From an uncultured Bacteroidales bacterium (GTDB lineage: Bacteria; Bacteroidota; Bacteroidia; Bacteroidales; UBA932): 37,380 nt of DNA. The stretch lies in contig CANBDX010000021.1 in NCBI GenBank assembly GCA_947367315.1, positions 1-37,380 on the forward strand, given 5' to 3'. The notes under the pieces are model-generated. The model did no database searches and had not been told where the DNA came from. It was given only the letters and a program-made list of their open reading frames with translations. Made by a program: the position numbers and the translations under genes. This document shows, in pieces, positions 16,287 to 25,800 of the stretch. Each line of letters opens with the position of its first letter. The first letter of the stretch is position 1.

Positions 16287-19200
16287 ATGAAATTTAAATC
16301 GTATTCAATGATTAGCCTTCTATTTGCGGCAGCTCTTGCGAGCTGCTCGCAGGTAGATGAGCTGACTCCACCAGAGAATGAGTATGCGTACACATTCAGG
16401 GTGGCAGATGATGCTCTTACAAAGGCATCATACGGTGAGAATCATATTGTCTTTGAAAAAGATGATCTGGTTGCTTCTTATGCTTCTACTTCAGTCAATA
16501 AGTCTACACCTGTCGAGGTGGCAGAAGACGGAGAGAAGATTATCACAATCAGAAGCTCTGTAGCTCTTCAGGCAGGTGATAAGGTTTATGCTTATTACCC
16601 ATATTCATCAGCTAATGATAAAGCTGAGAAAACTGCAGTTTCTATGGAGATTCCAAGAAACCAGGTGAGCGGAGATGCTGACGCTATGCCGATGGTTGCT
16701 CTTCCATTCACTTTGACAGATGTTGTCAATAGCGATGAAGCTACTGAAGTCGGTACTCTTGAGTTCCTCAATCTTGGTTCAGTTATCAAACTTAACATCT
16801 ATTCTTCTGACAGCAAGTACCAGGGTGAGACTATCGAGAATGTAACATTCATCGAGGAGAAGCCGGTCGCTGGTTCGTTTACATATGACATTACTAGTGT
16901 CGATGTGGAAAATCCTGCTGCTATCTCAGGCTACACTGAGACTGATGTTGTGGTAACAGGTCGCGCTACAGTTGGTACAAGCGCTGATGATGCAGGTGTA
17001 TTCTATATGGTAGTCGCTCCTGGTAAGTACAAGGGTAAATTCGTTGTACGCACAAACAAGGCTGATTACACATATGATTCAAGCGCAAAGGAAAGAGAGT
17101 ACTCACGCGCAACCGTGAAGCCTCTCAATATCAACCTTGCAAGTACCAACTGGTTAGCAAACGACAAGTATGACACAAGCATTGATTCTCCTCGTGAGTT
17201 CGCTGCATTCTTGAAGGGTACATCTGCTGATGATACTGCAGAGTATACAATTTCTGCTGATCTTGATATGACAGGCTACACTATCACAAGTGCAAGCGGT
17301 TTCGGTGGTACTCTTGATGGTAAGGGACACTCTATCAGCAATCTCATTTCATCAGTACCACTCTTTACCGAGAACAAGGGTACACTCAGCAATATTACAC
17401 TCGATGAGTCTTGTGTGTTTACAGCAGGTAGCAATGTATTTGCACCATTTGTTAAGAATGACAATGCGGGTACATACAACTCTCTTGTAAATAAGGCATC
17501 AGTTACTTATAAGGCAACTGCTGATGTTGAAACATATGTAGTTATCGCGGGTCTTGTTGCCTATGTTGATGGTGCGACATTCAACAACTGCGAGAATCTT
17601 GGCGTTGTTACCTTCGATGCTACAGGAAAGACTCATCAGGCTACATCAGTAGGTGGTATTGCTGGCTTCATCAATTGTAGAAATTCAACGTCTACTTTCA
17701 ATAAATGTATCAATGATGGTCCTCTTACTATCAAGGCGAAGTATGGAAATCCTAGACCATGCTTCTATGACTATGCTTCAGGTGATGCAGTTGGTATAAA
17801 TATCGGTGGTATCGCAGGATGTGCTTATGGAGATGGCGGTGCGAGTGTAAATCATTATTTCAAAGAGTGTTATAATAATGAGAAAGGAGTTCTTTATCTT
17901 CTTCATACAGAAACTAATGCACTCACTTCTAAGAGCGAAACAGCATTCTGTTCTATAGCTGGTATTCTTGGAGCAGGATCATGCGGAGCAACCAGCAAGA
18001 CCGATAATTTCAACAAGTGTCGAAACTATGCTCTTCTCAAAGCTGACTGTCTTGTTACTGGTTCACCTTCAGCTTCAGCTATGAAATACCGTAACTACTT
18101 CCTTGCTGTTGCTGGTATCGCTGGATACTCATGGGATCACATGGGCGGTATGGCTTCTTGTCAGAATCATGGAAACATCGAAGTTGAATACCATGGTACA
18201 GATGACAGTAGTGGCGCTAGACGTGCATGTATCGGAGGTATTGCTGCAATGGCTTATAAGGGTACTGGTACATATGCAAACTACTGTAAGATGACAGGTG
18301 ATATTACTGTAAAGGGTAAAGGTTCACTAGCAGTCGGTGGTATCTTCGGATTCAACGGAAAGCAGATCAAGAACGAAGTTACTGCAGATTGTACTATTGA
18401 CGTAACAGGTCTTAAGTGTCATGTCGGAGGCCTTGTAGGATATTTGGATGGTAATGCTCAGTACAATCAGATTAAGGGATGTACTTGTGCTGCTACTGTT
18501 ATTTATAATACAACTGACGCAAGTGTAGACGGAGAATGGGCTTCACTAGGTGGTCTGATCGGACGTTGGGAAAGTCCAGCTACAGGAAATTATTCGAGTC
18601 TTATTAACTATAATGAGGATCCATGTAAGTTCTCAGGTTCTGTGTCTACAAGTAATTTGTCTGTGGCAGTCGGTGCTGTTATTGGAGTTTCAAATGACAG
18701 TAGTAAGGCAAAGACATTTGGATCAAGCTCATATCCTATTCAGGTATCAGGAACTCTTCAGAAAAAGGGAACAGAGAAGATTTATATCAATTCAACCAAT
18801 ATTGATACTTATGCAATCGGCAGGAATGAGGGAAATACTACAATTTATGTTGAAGCTACTCCTGCTTTCACTGTTATGAGCTTAAACCTTCGTGAGTCTA
18901 ACCTTACTACTCGTATGCCTGCAATCATTGAGATGATCAAGGGTGAGAAACCAGACATTCTTGGTCTTCAGGAGGTGAAGGTACTTGAGGGATGGGATGC
19001 ATTCTTTGAGTCAGATTCATGGAAGGAGGTCCTCAATGGTGTTGATGAGATGTATGACGGTTATCGTCCTACAGGTCAGACAAATGGTATTCTTTACAAT
19101 CCAGAGGTATTCGAGGCGTCTAATACTGGCTTCTTCTATCTAGGTGAAGATCACACTCTAAGTGGTACAGCAAACAGTTGGGATGATTATCAGAGAACAG

Positions 19201-19649
19201 CAGTTTATGCTACACTGCTGCACAAAGCATCAGGCAGGTATATCTTCTTTGTCAACACTCACTATCCACTGAATCTTGACGGTTGCAAGAAGTCCTCTGC
19301 TCTTGTCGAGGAGCGTATTGCTGCACTCAATGCAAATAAGTATCCTGTCATGGTGATCGGTGACTTCAACCAGGTGCTCAGCTCGGGAGCATTTGAAGCC
19401 TTCAAACAGTCAATGAGAGACGCAAGAACATATGCTGATAGTTACTACAGTGAAGATAACAAGAATCTCTACACCTATAATGCATTCGGTGATGCATCAG
19501 CAGTCCGCAATAAGGTAGATCACATCTGGTACTCTCATCCATCTCTTGATGCAAAGTACTATGAGACCCTTACTCAGGAAATCACAAAGTATGGTGAGGT
19601 AGATTATCTTTCAGACCATTATCCTATCTCAGCAGTAATCTCATTCTAA
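16287..19649 (+). CDS. Fimbrillin-like / GLUG-repeat / EEP fusion lipoprotein
   Basis: A three-part surface lipoprotein of 1120 residues. The lipobox is LASC with Cys20. Residues about 25-290 resemble the fimbrillin-like (Mfa-like) domain, with LTKASYGENHIVFEKDD near the start and GDKVYAYYPYS. Residues about 300-858 are the GLUG-like repeat domain shared with the preceding gene. Residues about 862-1120 are a complete EEP phosphodiesterase domain with MSLNLRES, GLQEVK, NTHYPL, IGDFNQ, VDHIWYS and SDHYPIS, so all catalytic positions are kept. The upstream paralogue stops just where the EEP domain begins here (both have KKGTE...GNTT(V/I)YV), pointing to tandem duplication plus domain fusion. It probably places a phosphodiesterase on the cell surface next to a glycan-binding solenoid. 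Confidence 0.88.
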   Translation: MKFKSYSMISLLFAAALASCSQVDELTPPENEYAYTFRVADDALTKASYGENHIVFEKDDLVASYASTSVNKSTPVEVAEDGEKIITIRSSVALQAGDKVYAYYPYSSANDKAEKTAVSMEIPRNQVSGDADAMPMVALPFTLTDVVNSDEATEVGTLEFLNLGSVIKLNIYSSDSKYQGETIENVTFIEEKPVAGSFTYDITSVDVENPAAISGYTETDVVVTGRATVGTSADDAGVFYMVVAPGKYKGKFVVRTNKADYTYDSSAKEREYSRATVKPLNINLASTNWLANDKYDTSIDSPREFAAFLKGTSADDTAEYTISADLDMTGYTITSASGFGGTLDGKGHSISNLISSVPLFTENKGTLSNITLDESCVFTAGSNVFAPFVKNDNAGTYNSLVNKASVTYKATADVETYVVIAGLVAYVDGATFNNCENLGVVTFDATGKTHQATSVGGIAGFINCRNSTSTFNKCINDGPLTIKAKYGNPRPCFYDYASGDAVGINIGGIAGCAYGDGGASVNHYFKECYNNEKGVLYLLHTETNALTSKSETAFCSIAGILGAGSCGATSKTDNFNKCRNYALLKADCLVTGSPSASAMKYRNYFLAVAGIAGYSWDHMGGMASCQNHGNIEVEYHGTDDSSGARRACIGGIAAMAYKGTGTYANYCKMTGDITVKGKGSLAVGGIFGFNGKQIKNEVTADCTIDVTGLKCHVGGLVGYLDGNAQYNQIKGCTCAATVIYNTTDASVDGEWASLGGLIGRWESPATGNYSSLINYNEDPCKFSGSVSTSNLSVAVGAVIGVSNDSSKAKTFGSSSYPIQVSGTLQKKGTEKIYINSTNIDTYAIGRNEGNTTIYVEATPAFTVMSLNLRESNLTTRMPAIIEMIKGEKPDILGLQEVKVLEGWDAFFESDSWKEVLNGVDEMYDGYRPTGQTNGILYNPEVFEASNTGFFYLGEDHTLSGTANSWDDYQRTAVYATLLHKASGRYIFFVNTHYPLNLDGCKKSSALVEERIAALNANKYPVMVIGDFNQVLSSGAFEAFKQSMRDARTYADSYYSEDNKNLYTYNAFGDASAVRNKVDHIWYSHPSLDAKYYETLTQEITKYGEVDYLSDHYPISAVISF

Positions 19650-19659
19650 GTCTACGATT

Positions 19660-19785
19660 ATGAAAAAGTATATTGAACCAAACACATTCGTTATAGATCT
19701 CGAATCCGCTCAGGTTCTATGCGCTTCATTCGATTCGCAAGACCACACTGAGAACTGGCAATTCGACGATACAGAAACTATCTAA
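19660..19785 (+). CDS. 41-residue small protein, not in the ORF track
   Basis: The ATG at 19660 opens MKKYIEPNTFVIDLESAQVL and ends in the acidic tail FDDTETI; the stop is at 19783-19785. It lies 10 bases after the fusion gene and 18 bases before the lyase gene, in the same direction and with operon-like spacing. It has no signal peptide. The opening MKK(Y)I-x-P-x-x-x-V-x-x-(L/I)E, then a hydrophobic-Ala-Ser segment (VLCASFDS) and a short polar tail, is a pattern I recall from many uncharacterised small Bacteroidales proteins near surface-lipoprotein genes. The function is unknown. Because it fills an otherwise empty 154-base gap and fits that pattern, I judge it a real gene. Confidence 0.7.
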   Translation: MKKYIEPNTFVIDLESAQVLCASFDSQDHTENWQFDDTETI

Positions 19786-19803
19786 AATTTAACACAACTT
19801 ATA

Positions 19804-22800
19804 ATGTTTAAACACATATTAGTTGCACTTATTCTTCTGGGGGGAACTTTTTCTGCCCGTGCGGATGAGGAAAGGAATATCCTCCAGAAGACCTTACAGA
19901 ACGTAGATATAGCCCCATCTCTGGTGATGAACCAGGGGTGGGTGCCATATCCCGTTTATTCAGACAGAATAGGATGGAACTCACTTCTTGACGAGTTCGT
20001 GCCATCAATCATAGAGATGGGAGATAAGTATCTTGACTTCAAGTGGATCGAGATTACTGATGATGACTATCTTGCTTATGACCGTTTTGGAGATAGAGCG
20101 GTGATGGAGAATAAACTGATAGAAAATAGCTGCACTTTGGGCCGCCTCCTTATAGCTGAGTTGGCAGAAGGCAAGGGACGCTATCTTAATGATATCACCA
20201 AGGGAGTCGAATATTTCTGCAACTTGCGTTCTTGGGCGCTATCAGTCCATCTGGCAAAGTTTCAGAAGTCGATGAGTCCGCTTCCAGATCCGTCTGAAAA
20301 TATTCTGGCTTTATATCAGGGTAACAATTCGCAGTTGCTCTCATGGATATGGTATTTCTTGAGAGAAGAAATCACGAAGATTCAGCCAGGTCTTCCTGAA
20401 AGATTGAGAGCTCTTTTACAGGAAAGAGCCCTTGACCCATATCTTGAACGTGATGATTTCTGGTGGATGGGCTTTGATAAGACATCCAAAAGGAAGATCA
20501 ATAACTGGAATCCATGGTGCAATCAGAATCAATTGCTCTGCTTCATGCTGCTTGAAAACGATAGAGATATTCTTGCACAGGCAGTAGAGAAGTCAATGCT
20601 CTCGCTTGATAAATATCTCAATATAATAGCAGCTGATGGAGCATGTGATGAGGGCACAACTTATTGGTATAAATCCACTGCATATGTTATGGATTATGCC
20701 AAATATATGGATATGCTTACCCAAGGCAAGGTCGCATTCTTGCACAATGACCTGGTTAGGGGCCTAGGTGAGTATATCGTCAATGCAGACATAGGAGACA
20801 ATTGGCAGGTGAACTTCGCAGATGGTACACCGTCCCGTCGTCCTATATCATTTACAATCTATAGATATGGTAAGGCTGTTGGCAATGAACGTATGAAGTC
20901 ATTTGCCATCAATACTTATAAGCAATACGGTGCAGATCCGTTGGGAGCAGACTGGACTTTGTTCTATCAGGCTCTTGAAAATCTGCTTGCTGTCCGCGAG
21001 ATGAAGAATTCTGCTCCGGTGGATTATACACCATCTGACTTTGCCGTATATCCGGACAGTAAAGTGTGTTTCATGCGTTCAGGAAAAGCTTTCCTTGGAG
21101 CAAAAGGTGGAAACAATTTTGAGAACCACAATCATAATGATGTGGGTTCTTATGTTTATTTTTATGACTATAAACCGGTCCTCGTGGATGCTGGTGTGGG
21201 AGCTTACACCAGGGATACATTTGGACCGAACAGATATAAGAACTGGTTTGTAAACAGTGACTGGCATAACCTACCAAGCATAAACGGCTGTAAGCAGTCT
21301 TTTGGTAAGGAATATAAGTCCGGTCCGATGTCTGCAGATAAGCGCAGCCATAGTTTCGGGGTAGACATCGCAGGAGCTTATCCTGATGCAGCAAAAGTTG
21401 AGTCTTGGAATGTGAAGTATCGTCTTGATATGAAAGGCAATCTTGAGATGGTTCATACGTTTGAACTTGATAGCCTTGTAGCTGAGAACGTCCTTCATTT
21501 CCTTGCAGCCAATGAGCCTGTAATTGTTTCTAAAGGTAAGATCAACCTAGGAAACGGCATGGTGATGAATTATGATTCCAAGGACTTTACAGCAAGTGTT
21601 GAGGAGAAGAATCTTGTCGGACTTGATTTCAGCTACAGATGGGGTGACAATCTATATAGGATCAATCTCACTGCAAACAAACTTGAAAAGAAAGGGGAGT
21701 ACACCATCAACATAAGTTATCAGGGTGAGGAGACAATTGCTCAGATAGCCAAGAGAGTTGCAGATGTTGCCAAGGCTCAGTATCCTCTTCTTGAGGCAAG
21801 ACTTGGTAAGGGCATGACTCCGCGTGGAATCAATCAAGATGGTACCATGAAGGACAGGAATGTCGGATCGTGGACCAGCGGATTCTTCCCGGGCAACCTG
21901 TGGTATCTGTATATGCTTTCTCCAGATGCTGATGTCCTGGCGATGGCCGAGCGTCAGACTCATACCTTGGATTCTTTGTTGTCATTCCCACAGAGCCACG
22001 ACCTCGGATTTCAGGTGAACTGCAGCTATGGCAATGCATATAGAATTACTGGAAAACAGGAATATCTGTCTCATATTGAAAATGGTACAAGAGCTTTGGC
22101 AAGTCGTTATAATCCGAAAGCCGGGGTTACTTTGAGTTGGGAGCCGGGCCCTCAGGGCAAGTTCCCTGTCATCATTGATAATATGATGAATCTGGAGCTT
22201 CTGACTTATAGTGCCAGCCTTTTTGGTGCGGACTCTCTCGTAGATATGTCTGTCAAGCATGCTCAGACTACAATGAAGAACCATTTCAGAGACGATTATT
22301 CATGTTACCATCTTGTGGATTACGACCCTGAGACCGGTGAGGTTTTGAGAAAGGCTACCGTGCAGGGATATGCTGATGAAAGTGCTTGGTCTCGTGGTCA
22401 GGCCTGGGCTGTCTATGGCTACACAATGATGTTCCGTGAGACCGGCCGCAAGGAGTTTCTTACTCAGGCTGAGGCAATCGCAAAGATGCTTTTGAGCAGA
22501 CTCCCTTATGATGGAGTTCCTTTCTGGGACTTTGACGATCCGTCAATACCTTATACATATAAGGATGCATCAGCCGGAGCTGTCATGGCCTCTGCGTTCG
22601 TAGAGTTAAGCACTCTTACAAAGGATAAGAATCTATCTAAGAAATGCCTGGCAAAGGCCGAGAAGCAGATCCGTGCACTTGCATCCAAGGAATATCTCGC
22701 TCCGGTGGGTGAGAATGGAAACTTCCTCCTGATGCATAGTGTCGGCAACCTCAACAGTATGGCAGAGGTTGATTCTCCGCTCATCTATGCTGACTATTAT

Positions 22801-22836
22801 TTCCTTGAAGCGCTTTACCGATATATTAACTTATAA
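19804..22836 (+). CDS. Heparinase II/III-type lyase fused to GH88 unsaturated glucuronyl hydrolase
   Basis: A secreted two-enzyme protein. After a signal peptide (ending SARA), residues about 25-640 form an alpha-toroid/beta-sandwich lyase of the heparinase II/III type. It has the characteristic ENHNHNDVGSYVYF segment near residue 440 (metal-site/catalytic His region) followed by VLVDAGVGAYT. This class cleaves 4-linked uronic acid by beta-elimination. Residues about 665-1010 are a full-length GH88 domain (GSWTSGFFPGNLWYLY, SHDLGFQVNCSYG near 731, DNMMNLELL near 791, ESAWSRGQAWAVYGY). Both conserved Asp positions expected of unsaturated glucuronyl hydrolases appear present. The second enzyme removes the unsaturated sugar made by the first, so the fusion couples two consecutive steps. 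The precise PL family and uronic acid cannot be told by eye. Confidence 0.88.
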   Translation: MFKHILVALILLGGTFSARADEERNILQKTLQNVDIAPSLVMNQGWVPYPVYSDRIGWNSLLDEFVPSIIEMGDKYLDFKWIEITDDDYLAYDRFGDRAVMENKLIENSCTLGRLLIAELAEGKGRYLNDITKGVEYFCNLRSWALSVHLAKFQKSMSPLPDPSENILALYQGNNSQLLSWIWYFLREEITKIQPGLPERLRALLQERALDPYLERDDFWWMGFDKTSKRKINNWNPWCNQNQLLCFMLLENDRDILAQAVEKSMLSLDKYLNIIAADGACDEGTTYWYKSTAYVMDYAKYMDMLTQGKVAFLHNDLVRGLGEYIVNADIGDNWQVNFADGTPSRRPISFTIYRYGKAVGNERMKSFAINTYKQYGADPLGADWTLFYQALENLLAVREMKNSAPVDYTPSDFAVYPDSKVCFMRSGKAFLGAKGGNNFENHNHNDVGSYVYFYDYKPVLVDAGVGAYTRDTFGPNRYKNWFVNSDWHNLPSINGCKQSFGKEYKSGPMSADKRSHSFGVDIAGAYPDAAKVESWNVKYRLDMKGNLEMVHTFELDSLVAENVLHFLAANEPVIVSKGKINLGNGMVMNYDSKDFTASVEEKNLVGLDFSYRWGDNLYRINLTANKLEKKGEYTINISYQGEETIAQIAKRVADVAKAQYPLLEARLGKGMTPRGINQDGTMKDRNVGSWTSGFFPGNLWYLYMLSPDADVLAMAERQTHTLDSLLSFPQSHDLGFQVNCSYGNAYRITGKQEYLSHIENGTRALASRYNPKAGVTLSWEPGPQGKFPVIIDNMMNLELLTYSASLFGADSLVDMSVKHAQTTMKNHFRDDYSCYHLVDYDPETGEVLRKATVQGYADESAWSRGQAWAVYGYTMMFRETGRKEFLTQAEAIAKMLLSRLPYDGVPFWDFDDPSIPYTYKDASAGAVMASAFVELSTLTKDKNLSKKCLAKAEKQIRALASKEYLAPVGENGNFLLMHSVGNLNSMAEVDSPLIYADYYFLEALYRYINL

Positions 22837-22839
22837 TTT

Positions 22840-25800
22840 ATGAAGCAACTGAAACTAATTGCCCTGTTTATGCTGTTGTGTCCATACATTGCAATGGCAG
22901 ATGGCAAAGCCCCGATCGAAACACGCATACTCGAAGTGTCTGCAGATGACCTTTCGAGCGAGGCGGTATATCTCCGTCTCGAGGATGTGGATACGTTCTG
23001 TGATGTCAGCGTCAATGGACATTATGTCGGTTCTACAGCTAACAGATTCCGTCGTTATGAGTGGGACGTAAAGCAGTACCTTAAGGAGGGACAGAATACA
23101 CTCACAGGAGTCTTCCACGATGCTGAGGCAATCTGCAATGAGAGAAATGAGCAGTTGACTCTGCCTATCCCGATGAGTGGAATGGGCATGGTGCCGCATT
23201 TGAACCTTATCCGTAAGCCTGGCTATCATGGTGGCTGGGACTGGGGGCCGAAGTGCATGTATTCTGGTTTCTATGGCACAGTGGAACTCATTCCAGTGAA
23301 TACCGCCCGCATAGATTATCTTGAGTCTGTTCAGGATAATTCGGTCAAGGGACAGTGTACGCTTACTCTTAAAGCAGAGGTAACTTCTCCAAAGGGTGGA
23401 GAGACCGTGCTTGAGTTCAGCTGTGGCAAGAAGACCAAAAAGGTGAAGGTGAACTTGAAGGCTGGCAAGAACACAGTTTCAGAAACATTCGAAATCAAGA
23501 ATCCGAAACTCTGGTGGCCTGCTGGAATGGGCGAGCAGTACCTATATAATATAGGTGTAAAGGCAGACGGTCAGACCTTGAATAAAAAGGTCGGTATCCG
23601 TACAATCGAAATCGGAGAAAATCTTGCGTTCAAGGTAAACGGCAAGAAGATTTTCGCGGCTGGTGCTAACTGGATTCCATGTGACCTGGATGAGAATATG
23701 CACACTTACGAGCGCTATTATGATCTACTTGCTTCAGCAAAGGATGCCAATATGAATATGATCCGCCTTTGGGGAGGTGGAAAGTTTGAAAGGGATGCTT
23801 TCTATGAGATCTGCGACGAACTAGGTCTTCTTATCTGGCACGATTTCATGTTTGCATGTGCAGTGTATCCTACTGATGCAGACTTCCTGAATGAGGTTAC
23901 TGAGGAAATCACTCACCAGATCAAGCGTCTTCAGAGTCATCCGTCACTTGCAATGTGGTGCGGTGATAACGAGGGTATGGACAACAAGAACAAACGCGTT
24001 GTAAGACGCCACCCGGAGTATTATCACAACGAGTATAAGAGAATCATCGACCTCAAGGGTGACCTTGTTGCAACCCTTGATCCAGGACGCCTTTATTGGC
24101 CTACATCTCCTTGCGGAGGTCCTGGAGACTATGAGACAAACGGATGGAAGGATGATTCCAAGGGCGATATGCATCTTTGGGATGTATCTAAGTTTGTAAG
24201 ACCGCTTGCCGATTACTATAAGTTCAAGCCTCATTTCATGTCGGAATTCGGCCACTCATGCTTCTCAGGCAATCTTGAGACTTTGGAGCAGCAGAAGGAG
24301 AATATGCGTGAGAAAGGTGGATACGAGAATATCCAGGAGCGTATAAAGATGCATTTCAATCCAAAGTCTGGCTCTGCTGCAAATCTTGTATATCTCTCAC
24401 AGATGGAGCAGGCTCTCGGTCTTGAAACAGCGTCTTCATATTGGCGCTCACTCGACAAATGCAACGGAATTCTTATCTGGCAGCTGAACGACATCTGGGC
24501 AGGTTCTTCATGGGCTACTGTCGAGTATGACGGTACTTGGAAACCGGCACATTATCATGCAAAGAGGTTCTTCGCGCCTAAGGTTGTGACCGCTGTTCCT
24601 GAGGGAGACAGACTCCTGATTAAGGCTACAGACTCAGAACAGGCGCTTGTTACATTGTATTCTTATGACGGTACAAAGATCTGGACTAAGACAGATGCTG
24701 AGTTTGCACTGTCAGACTTCGGTACTCCAGAGGAAAGAGCAGGAAGATTCCTTCAAATTGAACTCACTTCTGATCCTTCGGTAACCAAGACATGGTTGTT
24801 TGAGGAACCTAAGAATTGTTCTATCCAGCAGGCAGATGTGAAATTTGCCGTTGCTGAACGCAAGGGTAAATGGGTAGTGTCATTGACTGCAGACAAACCT
24901 GCATTCTATGTGTGGGTGACTGCTCCTGGATTCAAGGGCCATTTCAGCGATAACAGCTTTACCCTTCTTCCTGGTCAGACCAAGGAGATAGAGTTCAATG
25001 GCAAGGGAGAGTTTTCTGATTTTGCCAAGGCATTGAAGGTTACTCATCTGTATAATGAGACTTCTCCTCGTTATGACGCTTTGCTTAAGGAGTGGAAGTT
25101 TACCCGTGAGGCATCGGAAGGTGCTCATCTGCGTGACTTTGACGATTCATCATGGGAAAAGGTTACTATTCCGCACGATTGGGCAATCTCAGGTCCGTTT
25201 GATCGCCAGAATGATATGTGGATGGAGAATGGGGTGGAAATGCCGGGTCGAACAGGATCTCTCCCGTGGACTGGTCTTGGCTGGTATCGCAGAGAGTTCA
25301 GTGCACCTGCCGGAAAGAAGGTTTTCCTTGTGTTCGACGGAGTCATGTGCAATGCACGGGTTTACGTAAACGGTAAGGAAGTCGGCTATTGGCCGCTCGG
25401 ATATGTGGCTAATCGTTTTGATGTTACTGATGTTGTCGAGCCAGGTAAATCAAATACGGTAGCTGTCAAGATTGAAAATGAACCGTATTCATCAAGATGG
25501 TATCCTGGCGCTGGACTTATCCGCAATGTGCATCTTGTTACTACTGATGAGGTGCATTTGCCAGATTGGGGACCTTTCATCTACACTCCTGAGGTGTCTG
25601 CCGAGCAGGCTAAGGTGAATGTGGGGATTGAAGTCGCAGGAGCTGAGAGCAAGAATGTCATCTGTCGCACAGCGATTCTTGATAAGGATGGATTCACTGT
25701 AGCAAGCGTGGAAACTCCGTTTAAGGGTGATAAGCTCGTTCAGGAACTTACAATGGCTAAGCCTAATCTTTGGAGTCCTAAGTCGCCTTATCTATATAAG

